Positions 9,917-19,193 are shown, counted from the first letter of the stretch. The stretch: 27,593 bases of DNA from Cudoniella acicularis (GCA_013054445.1 JAAMPI010000715.1:1-27593); one strand, 5' to 3'. A program made the numbers and translations. Notes: generated by a model from the letters alone, not told the origin.

Positions 9917-10436
9917 TGTTGCGGTTCTAGAGGAAGTTGGTTCTAAAAGAGAAACAAATTGAAAGAGTTGCTTGCTATATTATGAAAGTGCGAGTAACAG
10001 GACCAAAAAGTTCGTAAACAATTGCATAGCCGCTGTGCTGTGTATGACGAGACATTCGGGAGCAAAAATTCTTATCTCGGGAATGAAGAGTCAGCCTTGA
10101 ACGATGCACAACCGCGGCCAGCAATGGTGGGGTTGATCACGATGTTAAATACCCCGCGCTAGGCTCGAAAAGATGCACATATGCAGACCCAGAAACCCAC
10201 GGAGCAGACAAAAAATTACGCACGTCACAGACCAGGATTTAGATTGGAAGCGCATGTATCTCTTTTTCATCATATCTTGGACAGGATTTTCTGTCTGTCT
10301 TGTCTGAGTGTAGGAACGCCTCGAATTTCTCCATAGCCGCCCATTAACTAAACCATCATCCATATCCATAATGTCAACCAACACGCCACGTGGGATATGC
10401 TTTAAAAACTCATGTCATCATGATTACCGTTCCCCC
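9917..10436. other. Spacer between PCNA 3' end and pyridoxal kinase start
   Basis: About 520 bases hold the upstream region of pyridoxal kinase and the 3' flank of PCNA. I see a CACGTG E-box-type palindrome at 10387-10392. No open frame is supported. Confidence 0.4.
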
Positions 10437-10442
10437 TTTATT
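10437..10442 (-). terminator. AATAAA-like polyadenylation signal of PCNA
   Basis: On the minus strand AATAAA appears 4 nt after the PCNA stop codon (TAGATGCAATAAAGGGG). It matches the canonical eukaryotic signal, though fungal 3' ends often do without it and the very short spacing is unusual. Confidence 0.45.
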
Positions 10443-10446
10443 GCAT

Positions 10447-11407
10447 CTATTCTTCGTCACCAATCTAGATATTTCGTTAGCATGAATATTGTAAAATTGG
10501 ACATCAGACACAACCCACCTTGGGAGCCAGGTAGAATCTCAGGTAACTGCTTGCAGCCAAGCCGTATTCAACCAAGAGAGGGACTTCATTGGAAAGGCAG
10601 AGCTTAACCGTTTTCGAGAGCCCTGCGGCCTTGCAGAAATTGACGAGGTATTTGAGTGAAAAGGTGAGGGAGACGGGTTCCGTCAGTTCAATGTCGACAT
10701 TGAGTTCTGGCTTGTCGACGTTGGTATGGCTTCGTAGTGTAACAGCACCGTTGCCAATATCTCCGGCACATGTGAATTTGACGCCGTCCTTGGATGCCTC
10801 GATTGAAACTGGAGCACGTCAGATTAGCTTCCGGGCAGATTGACGAGTAATGAATTAGGCATACCGGATTCGGAGAGGGCCATAAGATCCATACAGATCC
10901 TCTTGAACTCAGAAGATGGCATAGTGATTGTGGCAGCATATTCGGTGTCTGGAATACCCAAATGCTCTTGGTCGATGTCCATCAACTTCAGATCATACTC
11001 GCTCAAACGATCGCTCTCGCTGCTCTCGAACACCAAGTTGAGAACATCAGGGGCATCTTCAGCCTTGATTGTTAGGATATCTTCGTTTTGTGCAGCGCGA
11101 AGGACTTTTGTAAGGGAGGTAAGGTTGACTCCCAGGGCGACGTTACGATCGCATCGGTAGGGTGAGAAACTCTCTGCTTTCAGCATCATGGAAACGAGCG
11201 CAACGTGGGAGTTATCCATAGCTTGCAAAGCGACACCGCTGTCATTGCAGTCGAAGTTGCAATCCTGGACCAAATCCTTAATCGCATCGACCACCTTCTT
11301 CAGCAGGTCGGCCTGTTCAAGTCTGGCTTCCAACACTTTGAAATAAGTTAGCCTCTGGTGTGTGCGTTTTTGGGATTGGTGGAAATGGGGGAGGATGGCC
11401 TCTTACT
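10447..11407 (-). CDS. PCNA: Proliferating cell nuclear antigen (PCNA sliding clamp)
   Basis: Coding exons are 11407 (a single A), 11335-10865, 10808-10519 and 10464-10447; together 780 nt, 259 aa, the usual fungal length. PCNA forms a homotrimeric ring around DNA and is the processivity factor for replicative polymerases and a hub for repair proteins. The protein begins [14 protein letters not shown] and continues with [13 protein letters not shown] and [13 protein letters not shown]. The interdomain connecting loop is [13 protein letters not shown]. The second domain contains [13 protein letters not shown] and [10 protein letters not shown], and it ends FYLAPKIGDEE. The start codon is divided by a 71-nt intron (A at 11407, TG at 11335-11334; donor GTAAGA, acceptor CAAAG, with CTAAC before it). 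The remaining introns are 56 and 54 nt, and the last coding exon is only 18 nt. ACGCGT-type sites lie 105-136 bases upstream. Confidence 0.97.
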
Positions 11408-11511
11408 CTTGAGATTGAGTGTAATGAATCTTGAGAGTATTTGGGAAGTTGAGTGTTTGCGCGAAGTTTTGGTCTGCTTGTTCAGTTGGTTTTGATTTTG
11501 AAAGAGGGCAA

Positions 11512-11543
11512 ACGCGAAATGCTAGAAGACGCGCTCAACGCGT
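11512..11543. promoter_or_regulatory. MCB-like cluster upstream of PCNA
   Basis: Sites are ACGCGAAA (11512-11519), ACGCGC (11529-11534) and the palindromic MluI cell-cycle box ACGCGT (11538-11543). They lie roughly 105-136 bases from the A of the PCNA start. In yeasts MBF binds such sites to switch on POL30/PCNA-type genes at G1/S. The match is to the sequence only; binding is inferred. Confidence 0.65.
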
Positions 11544-11838
11544 AGAGTGGTTCGTGCCTCAGGCTTTCTTATCTCGGACCAATCATATTTTAGCGCTGAG
11601 GATGAGATCAAGGGTAAAATTTAATTTCATATTTTTACCCCTCTTAGACACCTGTATTCACTCATGACCATCTGAAATTTTACGCTCCCAATCTTCCGAC
11701 AATTCAGAACGAAAGGCCTTATTTAATCACCCCTCCATTCTACGATCTCGCTAATCAGGATAGGGGTTTCCCGAGACAAACAAAGATGATGTCCAGGCTG
11801 GGTTTTTGCTGAGGGCGGCACTCGATATCCAACCTACA

Positions 11839-11862
11839 TAGGGTAGTGTTAAAAATACCCTA
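11839..11862. repeat. Perfect 7-bp inverted repeat
   Basis: TAGGGTA (11839-11845) and TACCCTA (11856-11862) flank a 10-nt A-rich loop. It lies about 100 bases before a dispersed repeat copy and might be a remnant of a small inverted-repeat element. Confidence 0.55.
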
Positions 11863-11962
11863 CAGGGGCAAAGTCACTCACCCCTATGAAGCGAATATTA
11901 CGAAAGGACGCGAAAAGGGACTAATTACTACGATATCTATAGGTTGTTGTCCTACAGTGAGT

Positions 11963-12017
11963 ACCTTAACTAGCCTTTAATAATTTCCACGGCCCTTACG
12001 AAAAACCGGACCGAGTG
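11963..12017. repeat. Degenerate dispersed repeat, copy A
   Basis: The block carries CTTAACTAGCCTTTAATAAT, then CGAAAAACC and GAGT, and aligns with 20845-20898 (CTTAAGTAGCTTTTAATAAT, then CGAAAAACC and GAGT) with scattered mismatches and one indel. Both copies lie in gene-free DNA. It could be a relic of a transposable element. Confidence 0.55.
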
Positions 12018-12451
12018 AGGAAGTTTTCAAAGGTCATAAAAATGCCAATCGCCTCTAATATCTGCAACTAAATTCTTCCCGTTTGCACCCTCCGTTTTCT
12101 CGATCGTTTAATTCATTCTGACGCTTTTTAAATCACACTCTGAGAGCTGGATTTTCATCATTTGAATTCGCTAGAGGTTATCTCATAAGTTTACAGTGTC
12201 TATAATCGCTATTCTGGAGCTTCCTTCGGACTTCAGAGCCTTCGGAAATGTCTTTTCAACGAGAACCCCTTCATGCATCTATAGTTATCTCTCTAGTTTG
12301 TGGCTCCCAATGAACGTAAAGTTCATTCAACCTATATTATGGCAAGGATGGTGAGGTCCTGTGAGGATTATCTCAGTCCTCTAATAGCAAACAATCATCG
12401 GCTGAAATCCAAAGCCTGAATTGGATTATTGCGTTGCCACAGGTGTTCATT

Positions 12452-13776
12452 TCAAAAGACGGCAGAGCTTGATCGTAAATGCGCATTCGGTTGGGATCTA
12501 ATCTCTGCTGTAAGATTCTGCGAGTCCAAGCTACGTCGTGACGATCCTTCTTGTTGATGGTCTTCGAGCATGAAGTTATAGTCAGTTGAATCAAGCTGCC
12601 GGTCGGCATGGTTAGAATCACAATCGACTACTACATCAAGTAAGCATTCCGATTTACACTGACGGTCAGAGTTTTACGTACTGTCCCAAAAGCACACCAG
12701 TGCACTCAGTATCGGCAGTACCACGAGCAATGGAACAACTTGTGCAAAACTCCAACGATTTTCCTCCATTTTGCCAATTTCTCCCATACGCTCTTGACCT
12801 TCTTTTCTGTCATTGACGTAATAATAACAATTCATAACAAAGAACATAAGATCGACGGTCATCTTCAAAGATCTCGAGCCCCAGATATAATTCTTGATGG
12901 CCCTTGCAAGGCTTGATATCCGGTTCCTTACTCGCACGAAGTTAGAGGGTTTTGAAGCAGCAGTGGAACTCGTGATCAGGACTTTTATTTCTCCGTCGGA
13001 CTCAATTGTTAATACTGCTGAAGTTTTGGTGGGTACACTATCAGACGGGCCCTTCATAAACCTGTAATACAACCCCTTCCAGATGATCATCAGGATCGGA
13101 CCGTAGTTCAAGAGCATGACACACATATTCCAAAACATCCACAATACGTGTTGTTCACCGAAGTTCCGTGGCGTTTCACCTAATTGATAGTGGGCTGGTT
13201 GAGTCCTGGACTTATTCCAAATCGGATTTCCCTGAAGGATGACGAGGGGCATAGTGCAACCCCTATCGCGAACACCAATAGGATTCTCACCCAAGATGTT
13301 GTTGGATATCGAATGAAACGTTCCTTTAGTATTGGCAGCGAAGAAAGTTGACTGGAAGAGGCAAACCAAACGAGACGTGCGACTGCATTTGAATGATATA
13401 CAGAAATATCACATGTAGTGTAGATTGAGTGGCCCTCTATGAGTATTGCCAGACTAGTCAAAAGTTGCGTGTCCAAAAGTCAAAGAAGTAACCTTGTAGT
13501 AATCTTCTTCTTCTTCAAGAGTTCGGTCGGGTCTGCGGAAGGGATTTCGTCAAGGAGCTCGAAGTATATAAGACACTTCCTCAACCAAAGGTCAAAGCCG
13601 TTCACACGAGGATCGTTCAGTTTAGTCATGAAAAGGTAGTACCCCGCTACAAATATAGACACAAAATTGGCCAAGATGAGGGAAAACACGACGCCATACC
13701 CCGCAATATTTGGATTGGGCTTGACAAAATCATTAGCGCAATCTGTCGAGTTCTTGCTCATGCATAGTCCCAGCAT
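12452..13776 (-). pseudogene. Probable decayed fungal multi-pass membrane protein gene
   Basis: Recognisable coding sequence runs along the minus strand. It begins near ATG 13776 or 13761, although the frame is open upstream and may hold a further exon. Segments seen in order are NPNIAGYGVVFSLILANF (first membrane span), TQLLTSLAILI, a YH...VWF span, a third span ILLVFAIGVALCP, a fourth with MCVMLLNYGPILMII, a long hydrophilic region, and a last span VVPLLVVLPILSALVCFW. A clear 51-nt intron (12631-12681) leads to a hydrophilic tail ending at TGA 12452. This layout matches an uncharacterised membrane family common in Leotiomycetes, as I remember it. Two breaks are an in-frame TGA at 13480-13482 and a frame change between about 13180 and 13260. 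Splicing could formally avoid both, using a 39-nt intron (13454-13492) and a 59-nt one (13232-13290), but the first is too short and the second deletes a membrane span. Confidence 0.7.
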
Positions 13777-14627
13777 GATGCTGATTAAGAATATCGCTGT
13801 TTTGAAGTCCAACACCGCAATCTGACGCCAATAGAATGTAGGATGAGGTATAGATTGTAAGAAGTAGAATATGCAAGGGTATTTGGCGCTTCTATGCTTG
13901 TAGTAATTCTTTGGCTGCGGTTGAATTCTGTATTGTCGCTGAAAATTCGAAAGTGGGGGAGTAAAGGTATAAAAATGCTGTCTGTTCGAAGCGTTAATTA
14001 AGCATCGGCATAGTGGTTCATATTTTACATACCCATAAACGCTAATATAGAGTAATATCTTTGAGTAGCCACAAATTTGTCTGGTTGGATTCTTGAGCTT
14101 GTTTTGAGGGATGGAGGCGTTTCAATTGGTCCCGTTGTCGTGGTGAAGAGAATGGCAGCACTTCAAACCAACAAAAGAGCGACAAATTAAAATATATGAA
14201 ATTCAATTGGCATTGACTTGGATTTGAAAAAGAGTGATACTTGATGATGAGCGAAAAGGTTTCGACTTGTGATCTTCGAAGCGGTGAGGGCGACTTCGCT
14301 AAGCCTTTTCATAGAGGTAGGAGCATTTTAAAGAGGTCCTTCCCTTTCCCAGCACCTCGTGGATTTCAGCTTCGACATCAGCAAAAACTGCAGGAATCGA
14401 GTCCACCATAGCAACAAATTAAGTAGGTGCAGAGAGCAACATCCAAAATTGCGGTTTTTCGCGGCCCGACTATTTCTAAGAGCTAGAAATCTAGTTCAAC
14501 CTACATACGAAGTGTCAACAAAACATCACTCAGCTTCCAGTGGAAATTCACGGAAGTTTAACTACATTTTTCGAGTCAAAAAGTGCCACTTACTAAGATT
14601 TTTATGAGTCATTGTCCTACTTCTCTC
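13777..14627. other. Spacer between two decayed genes
   Basis: On the minus strand the membrane-protein frame stays open upstream of 13776 to about 14114 without an ATG. A GTATGT donor and a TTTCAG acceptor frame a possible 5' intron near 13940-14030. No first exon could be fixed. The rest is AT-rich without genes. Confidence 0.35.
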
Positions 14628-15637
14628 CTATCGAATTCTGGTGATAACAAACTGAAGCATCCTCACATCCTCTCCTAGGTATACAATCTCCTTCGGATCA
14701 AAGCCAACTTCCTCCCAGGTCTTCAAGCATGCATCTGTACTCCATTCCGTTCCCATAGCCTCCCCAACAACCTCCCACATCTCCTGCCAGGTATCTGGAG
14801 TTTGTCTCATCCACTGGTACGTCGCTTATCGCTTCGTATTCTTCTCATTTTCATCTTCCACCATCGAATTAGGCTCGCCCACTGACTTCTGCCTCCCAGT
14901 GTCTTCGATCTTGCCAACCTGAAAGCTGATAACAAGGCTGCCAGGCCGTAAAAGCAAGCACAACTGCTTCGCGGTGGTGACTCGGCCCTCCCACTCCCAC
15001 GATCTTCTCCGCGAGCGCTTTCAATTCTTCGTTTGAATACTGAATATCTGCCTCTATGAATTTGGCATAAAATTTTTCTGAATCGCGGAAGAAGTCAAAA
15101 CCTACGCCCCAATGGCTTATTACATCAACCCCATAGAGATGTTCCTGGGGGGGGGGCACCGTCAAATACAAGTCAATGTAGATCTTGGCCGAGAAAACAG
15201 CCCACATCGAGGAAAGATTCTCCTTGCCGGAGGCGCGGCACAACGGTTTGGTATACCGGAAGCCGGACAATCATTGGAAACAGAAGGTTGCCTAGACCAG
15301 TACATGGGTATGGACAGATTTCCCACGCTTTGTCACGCTAAGGTATTGAGGTCAGCGAATTCCGTTTGAGGTTGGATAGACTTCGTCAGTCGTTGGCCAG
15401 TTGTCGCAAATAAGGCTATACTCACGATTTCATGCACATGTTTTACTACTTCCTACGGCTGCGCTTTGCTGTAGACTCCAAGAAGCCGCCGAATCTTGTC
15501 AAAAATATTAACATGTATCCTTTTGATCGTTCGGGGACAGCTGTAGTCACATCTGGTATTACTTTCTTCTCAATGTTAGGAACATACCACACAAAATTTC
15601 TATCCGATTTACATTTTTTCCATGGATCGGAAGCCAT
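14628..15637 (-). pseudogene. SAM-dependent methyltransferase pseudogene
   Basis: Minus-strand segments line up with fungal class I methyltransferases of the type often found in secondary-metabolite loci. Order: ATG at 15637 (MASDPWKKC, then VWYVPN), EVVKHVHEI, a good 88-nt intron (15338-15425, GTGAGT...CTTAG), RDKAWEICPYPC, SAM-binding motif I FLDVGCFLGQDL, LYGVDVI, FDFFRDSEKFYAKFIEADIQ, LKALAEKI, WEWEGRV, LLLRPGSLVISFQVG, TPDTWQEMWEVVGEAMGTEW and a C-terminal LQFVITRIR. The pieces lie in different frames. Breaks: a frameshift between 15637 and about 15500, TAG at 15453-15455, TGA at 15173-15175, a one-base shift at a ten-G run (15147-15156), a shift with apparent loss of a dozen residues near 15000, and TAA at 14826-14828. 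The enzyme cannot be made intact. Substrate is unknown. Confidence 0.82.
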
Positions 15638-16507
15638 GCCGAAGAATTGAAATGCTGAGGGAGAGTCCGCAGGAGTAAGAAGACGGAGGAAACAGTCAAA
15701 GTTTTATCCTTCCCCTCATTTAGTATGTAAGTAGCACCACGTTCCTAGGATTCCTATCAACCAATTATTCGTGTAGCATGATCAGCATGTACTAGGTCAG
15801 CTACTGCAGCGGGTCCCTGCATTGATGTAAGATGTAAGAAAATAGGTAGAATTGTTTGACAGGCTGACAGTCCCCACGAAAATAGGCCAATACCAGCAAA
15901 ATAAGTGGAATTCGGGTATTAATCCTCTCTTCACGTTCCTGAAGCAAAAAGCGCGCCGTTCTTAATGGAAGCTTTGTATTCCGACCAGCTCAGATAAAGC
16001 GCGTAATCGAAAGTCAACCTCAACACTTCAAAATTAAACGACCTTCACCATTTGCAAACAACCAAGGAAATTTATTTATGATTAATTTAGATCAATAATC
16101 TTCCTATGTGCTAACTATTTCTACATTTAAGGTTGGGTTTGTTTTTTTATTTTCAAGTGTTGTGCATGGGTATTTGCTAAACAGAATGCAAATACAAGTG
16201 CTGGGTCGGAAAACAAAATAATTATCTGGCATCAGACCGAACAAACGGTTGCCCGACTCCGACGCTGAGTATTTTAAAGCCTTTACTGACATTTCACCTT
16301 AGAAAATCGTTGAGGGCGAGTTCACCTGTCGGAGACTCGAAGCAACTCAATTCAAAAGGGAGAGGCGTCACCACGGTATCACTTCACGCTAGACTGGATT
16401 TTCGGGGGAAACGATTCCATTCCACTTCCATAACCAATCCCAGAACCCATACCACAGACCAAAAACCAACAATGCTCGGTCTCTCAAGTATAAATACCAT
16501 GCCACCA
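15638..16507. other. AT-rich intergenic stretch, no gene seen
   Basis: Only short frames of up to about 100 codons occur here, with no recognisable sequence. It separates the methyltransferase pseudogene from the next minus-strand frames. Confidence 0.4.
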
Positions 16508-16711
16508 TCACCCATTTCTAAACGTAATCAAAACACCAAAACGCCATCTACCACTCCTCATTGCCAAGCGAACCAAGTATTCAGTCTCCGGAGCATACTC
16601 AGATGAGTTATCCACCCCCTTTCCTTCGATTCCAAGTCGAGCGTTGGCGTGTTCCGCTGTATCGTTGATGTCTTGCTGACTCCACCTAGTAAAAGGCAGA
16701 CCAGTCATCAT
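16508..16711 (-). CDS. Uncertain short ORF (67 codons)
   Basis: The frame starts with two ATGs at 16711 and runs to 16508 with fairly balanced codons (MMTGLPFTRWSQQDIND, then AEHANARLGIEGKGVD). I recognise no domain. Nearby minus-strand sequence upstream is broken by stops in every frame. It may be the last exon or a fragment of an eroded gene, or chance. Confidence 0.2.
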   Translation of the reverse strand: MMTGLPFTRWSQQDINDTAEHANARLGIEGKGVDNSSEYAPETEYLVRLAMRSGRWRFGVLITFRNG

Positions 16712-16944
16712 TGTCGAAGTGTCGTTACTAATCCCATTACAATTCCTGATGCCATGCTATCCCCACTCAATGAAGAGCAGGTCAGTCCATCCTTGTCTAA
16801 TCATTCATCAAAGCCAGCGTAATTTCCGCCAGCACCTATATCGTTAGTCGTTCCTACAATCCATCACCCCTTTTCACCGGTCCTAGTTCTCCATACCCTC
16901 AAGGCGACAAGCATGGCCCGAAGCACACTGTCCTATATCAGGGT

Positions 16945-17841
16945 TTAGAAACTTCTCCTTTCCATAAATCTGGTCTTGGATCGAGTCATCATAACATGGC
17001 CGCGGTTGACATATGCCGCTGCCGCAGCCTCTCCTCTTTTGATCCTGGCCACTTCCCTAAGTGTTGCATGTCGAGCTACAATAAGAGCTAGACTATGTTC
17101 CCAACGGTCATTCAGCTCAAATTGGCCAGTTCTTGCCTCCTCAATCCTCATTTTCATGGCGAAACGCTGCTTGTGGGCCTCGTACACAACCTTGGTGACG
17201 AGCTTTCCATTCACGACGTAAATCTTTGGACCGAAGGCTGGGTCTTGTGCCTCGGCGTTTGGGTGCTCTCGTCTGGTGGCTTCATCCTCAGTTTTGGTAG
17301 CGACCCTTCTGGCTCTATTGGCGAAGTGACCCCGAGGTCTTCTTGGTGCGTTTGCGGGTCTGGTATTTGCCCTGAGGTGTCGTCGGAAAGCTTGATCGAA
17401 GAGGTTCAGTTCTTGGCTGTGATCGTATTGAGGATATTCAGGGGAGTTGGCCATTGGGGTATCGGCCATTGGGGTATCGTCTGTTTCCTCTTGCTTGATG
17501 GAGACTGTCTCTGCGTCATCTGGGTTGGATTTGACACGATCAGTTGATTCCTGAATTGGATCGTATTTGGGGCCGTCGGCAACCTGGATGTTCTTGTTGT
17601 CTTCCTCTTTCTTGAGGGTAACATCCATTTCCATTTTTGTGTCGGAATTGACAAAGTCATTTGGCTTCAGGGATCGGTTGTAGTGAGGGGTGTTGTCCAC
17701 CTTGGCATCGTCGTCTTCCTCCTTCTTGGTAACAATACCGTTGGCCACTTCGGCCTTTGTGCGGGCGGCGAGGCACTGCGTGAGTAAGTTCAGGAGATCG
17801 TCTCCCAGCCAAGCAGGTTCGTTGAGCTCCATCTGGGGCAT
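16945..17841 (-). CDS. Hypothetical protein, 298 aa, charged
   Basis: The frame runs from ATG 17841 (MPQMELNEPAWLGDDLL) to TAA 16945 with no intron. Residues about 40-150 are acidic and Lys/Glu/Asp-rich with repeated KKEED/KQEE patches. A 15-bp exact tandem duplication (17449-17478) repeats DTPMA. The C-terminal half is basic and more ordered: a RRPRGHFANRARRV patch, then GPKIYVVNGKLVTKVVYEAH, a Lys/Arg/Glu-rich probable helix and an Ala run. There is no signal peptide or membrane span. I do not recognise a family; a nuclear or nucleic-acid-associated protein is a guess from charge alone. The frame is also open for 74 codons upstream of this ATG, reaching into the neighbouring repeat-protein gene on the same strand, so the true start may be further upstream. 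Confidence 0.55.
   Translation of the reverse strand: MPQMELNEPAWLGDDLLNLLTQCLAARTKAEVANGIVTKKEEDDDAKVDNTPHYNRSLKPNDFVNSDTKMEMDVTLKKEEDNKNIQVADGPKYDPIQESTDRVKSNPDDAETVSIKQEETDDTPMADTPMANSPEYPQYDHSQELNLFDQAFRRHLRANTRPANAPRRPRGHFANRARRVATKTEDEATRREHPNAEAQDPAFGPKIYVVNGKLVTKVVYEAHKQRFAMKMRIEEARTGQFELNDRWEHSLALIVARHATLREVARIKRGEAAAAAYVNRGHVMMTRSKTRFMERRSF
17449..17478 (-). repeat. Exact 15-bp tandem duplication inside the 298-aa ORF
   Basis: GGCCATTGGGGTATC occurs twice head to tail. On the coding strand it adds five residues (a DTPMA-type unit) without changing the frame, consistent with slippage in a disordered acidic region. Confidence 0.9.
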
Positions 17842-17969
17842 AACAGAAGGGGTTTCTTGTCTGGTTGCAGCTTGGTATTGTGTAAGGGAATTAATTTTGA
17901 GTAAGTTGAAGAATGGAAGGTCGATCTCTGAAGGAGACTGGATTGAAGAAGAAGTAGCTTTGGTTGTCG

Positions 17970-18773
17970 TTATCGCTGTCGTTGTGTTGTAGATGTTGTG
18001 CAGGGTGTGCTAGAGCTGCTGGAACTTGTAGATGTTGTGGATGTCGTGCAGGGCGTGCTGGAACTACTTGTAGATGGTGTTGGGGAAGGAGAGCTCGAGG
18101 AGGGAGTTGGTGAGCTTGAAGAGCACTCTTTTCCATAACAGGGTTTTATGCTCGATGTTGTGCAAGGCGTGCTTGAACTGCTTGTTGAGGATAGTGTTGG
18201 AGAAGGAGAGCTTGAGGAGCATTCTTTGCCATAGCAAGGCTTTATGCTTGAAGATGGCGTTGGAGAGCTTGAAGAACACTCCTTTCCATAACACGGTTTT
18301 GTACTCGATGAACTCTCGGACGTTGTCGAGGTTGTGCAAGGCGTACTTGAGCTGCTCGGAGATAATGTTGGAGAAGGCGAGCTTGACGAACATTCCTTGC
18401 CGTAGCATGGCTTGGAAGTACTGGACGAAATGTGTGTACTTGACGATGACTCTGGGCAAGGGGTGCTCGAGGTAGGCGGCTTCGTTGGCGTGGGAGAATA
18501 CGAGGAGCACTCCTTCCCGTAGCATAATTGCGAGCTTGAAGATAGTATCGGGGAGGAAGAACATTCTTTCCCCCAACAAGCTTCGCTTGATGAGGGCGTT
18601 GGAGTTGGGACACTTGAGGAGCATTCTTTTCCGTAACATAGTTTAGGACTGGTTATAACGACTGGCGAACTTGATGGTGGGGGATAAGTCGCCTGTGTGG
18701 GAGCAACCCAAATCAGAAGACACAAAGTAATGAAAATGAGAGCACTGCTCTTCCATTTCAATATTGGAGCCAT
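17970..18773 (-). CDS. Secreted Ser/Thr/Pro-rich protein with CYGKEC repeats (267 aa)
   Basis: ATG at 18773 is in a good context (ATC before ATG, G at +4). Residues 1-29 form a classic signal peptide: MAPILKWKSS, then a hydrophobic core ALIFITLCLLIWV, cut after APTQA. The mature protein is almost entirely Ser/Thr/Pro with seven copies of C-[Y/W]-G-K-E-C-S-S and about five copies of a STPCTTS-type unit between them. Paired cysteines suggest small disulphide loops on a mucin-like, probably O-glycosylated stalk, as in fungal cell-wall or adhesive proteins. No C-terminal hydrophobic GPI tail is seen; it ends QRQR. The DNA repeats leave other frames of both strands open, which are shadows. It lies 128 bases upstream of the 298-aa ORF on the same strand. 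I do not know a named family with this repeat. Confidence 0.75.
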   Translation of the reverse strand: MAPILKWKSSALIFITLCLLIWVAPTQATYPPPSSSPVVITSPKLCYGKECSSSVPTPTPSSSEACWGKECSSSPILSSSSQLCYGKECSSYSPTPTKPPTSSTPCPESSSSTHISSSTSKPCYGKECSSSSPSPTLSPSSSSTPCTTSTTSESSSSTKPCYGKECSSSSPTPSSSIKPCYGKECSSSSPSPTLSSTSSSSTPCTTSSIKPCYGKECSSSSPTPSSSSPSPTPSTSSSSTPCTTSTTSTSSSSSSTPCTTSTTQRQR

Positions 18774-19193
18774 GATTCATCAGATACTGGGAGGAAGCGA
18801 GCGTGTCAAAAACGAATGCGATGAGCAGACAAAATATGGGAAAGAAGAAAATGTATCAGCGTACATCATAAGTTTATATCCCGGTTATCTTCATATGGCC
18901 AAGCCCCCTGTGCGAAATATGAGAGAACTCCACACCAACATGATCCCTCAGGCGGTAGCAGCACGATCCTCGAAGTGGCAGGAAGATGTTGACCAGGTGA
19001 TGGAGCCTGGCATCTCTCCAATTGTACAATCTCCACCATCACGAACCTTGACACGAAGAGGTTGGTTTTTCTCTCCCCGGATGCGGTCCTAAGACGCTTT
19101 CGGATCTTGGCCGCGAGCAGACAGCGCAAAGAGCTCACGCTGCCAATGCTGGAGCGTCGATCAGATGCAGAACGCAGCCGCATTTCGTGTTGT

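Larger units (their letters stand above)
11544..12451. other. Intergenic stretch with hairpin and dispersed repeat copy
   Basis: No open frame is supported. It contains a 7-bp hairpin TAGGGTA/TACCCTA (11839-11862) and, at about 11963-12017, a block that resembles 20845-20898. The rest is AT-rich and unexplained. Confidence 0.45.

Noticed and set aside
10387..10392. CACGTG palindrome as a regulatory E-box of pyridoxal kinase
   Set aside because: A single 6-mer about 470 bases upstream of the start has no supporting context; I mention it only in the spacer description.
10840..11160. Plus-strand frame of 106 codons
   Set aside because: It is antisense to PCNA exon 2, whose protein sequence is unambiguous.
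13454..13492. 39-nt GT-AG intron that would remove the TGA of the membrane-protein gene
   Set aside because: It is shorter than any other intron in the window, lacks a clear branch point, and would delete residues that match the family (the DTQLLTS part).
18064..18639. Long open minus-strand frame (191 codons) within the repeat-protein gene
   Set aside because: It is a shifted frame of the CYGKEC repeats. The tandem DNA keeps several frames free of stops, and the signal peptide and motif regularity belong to the other frame.
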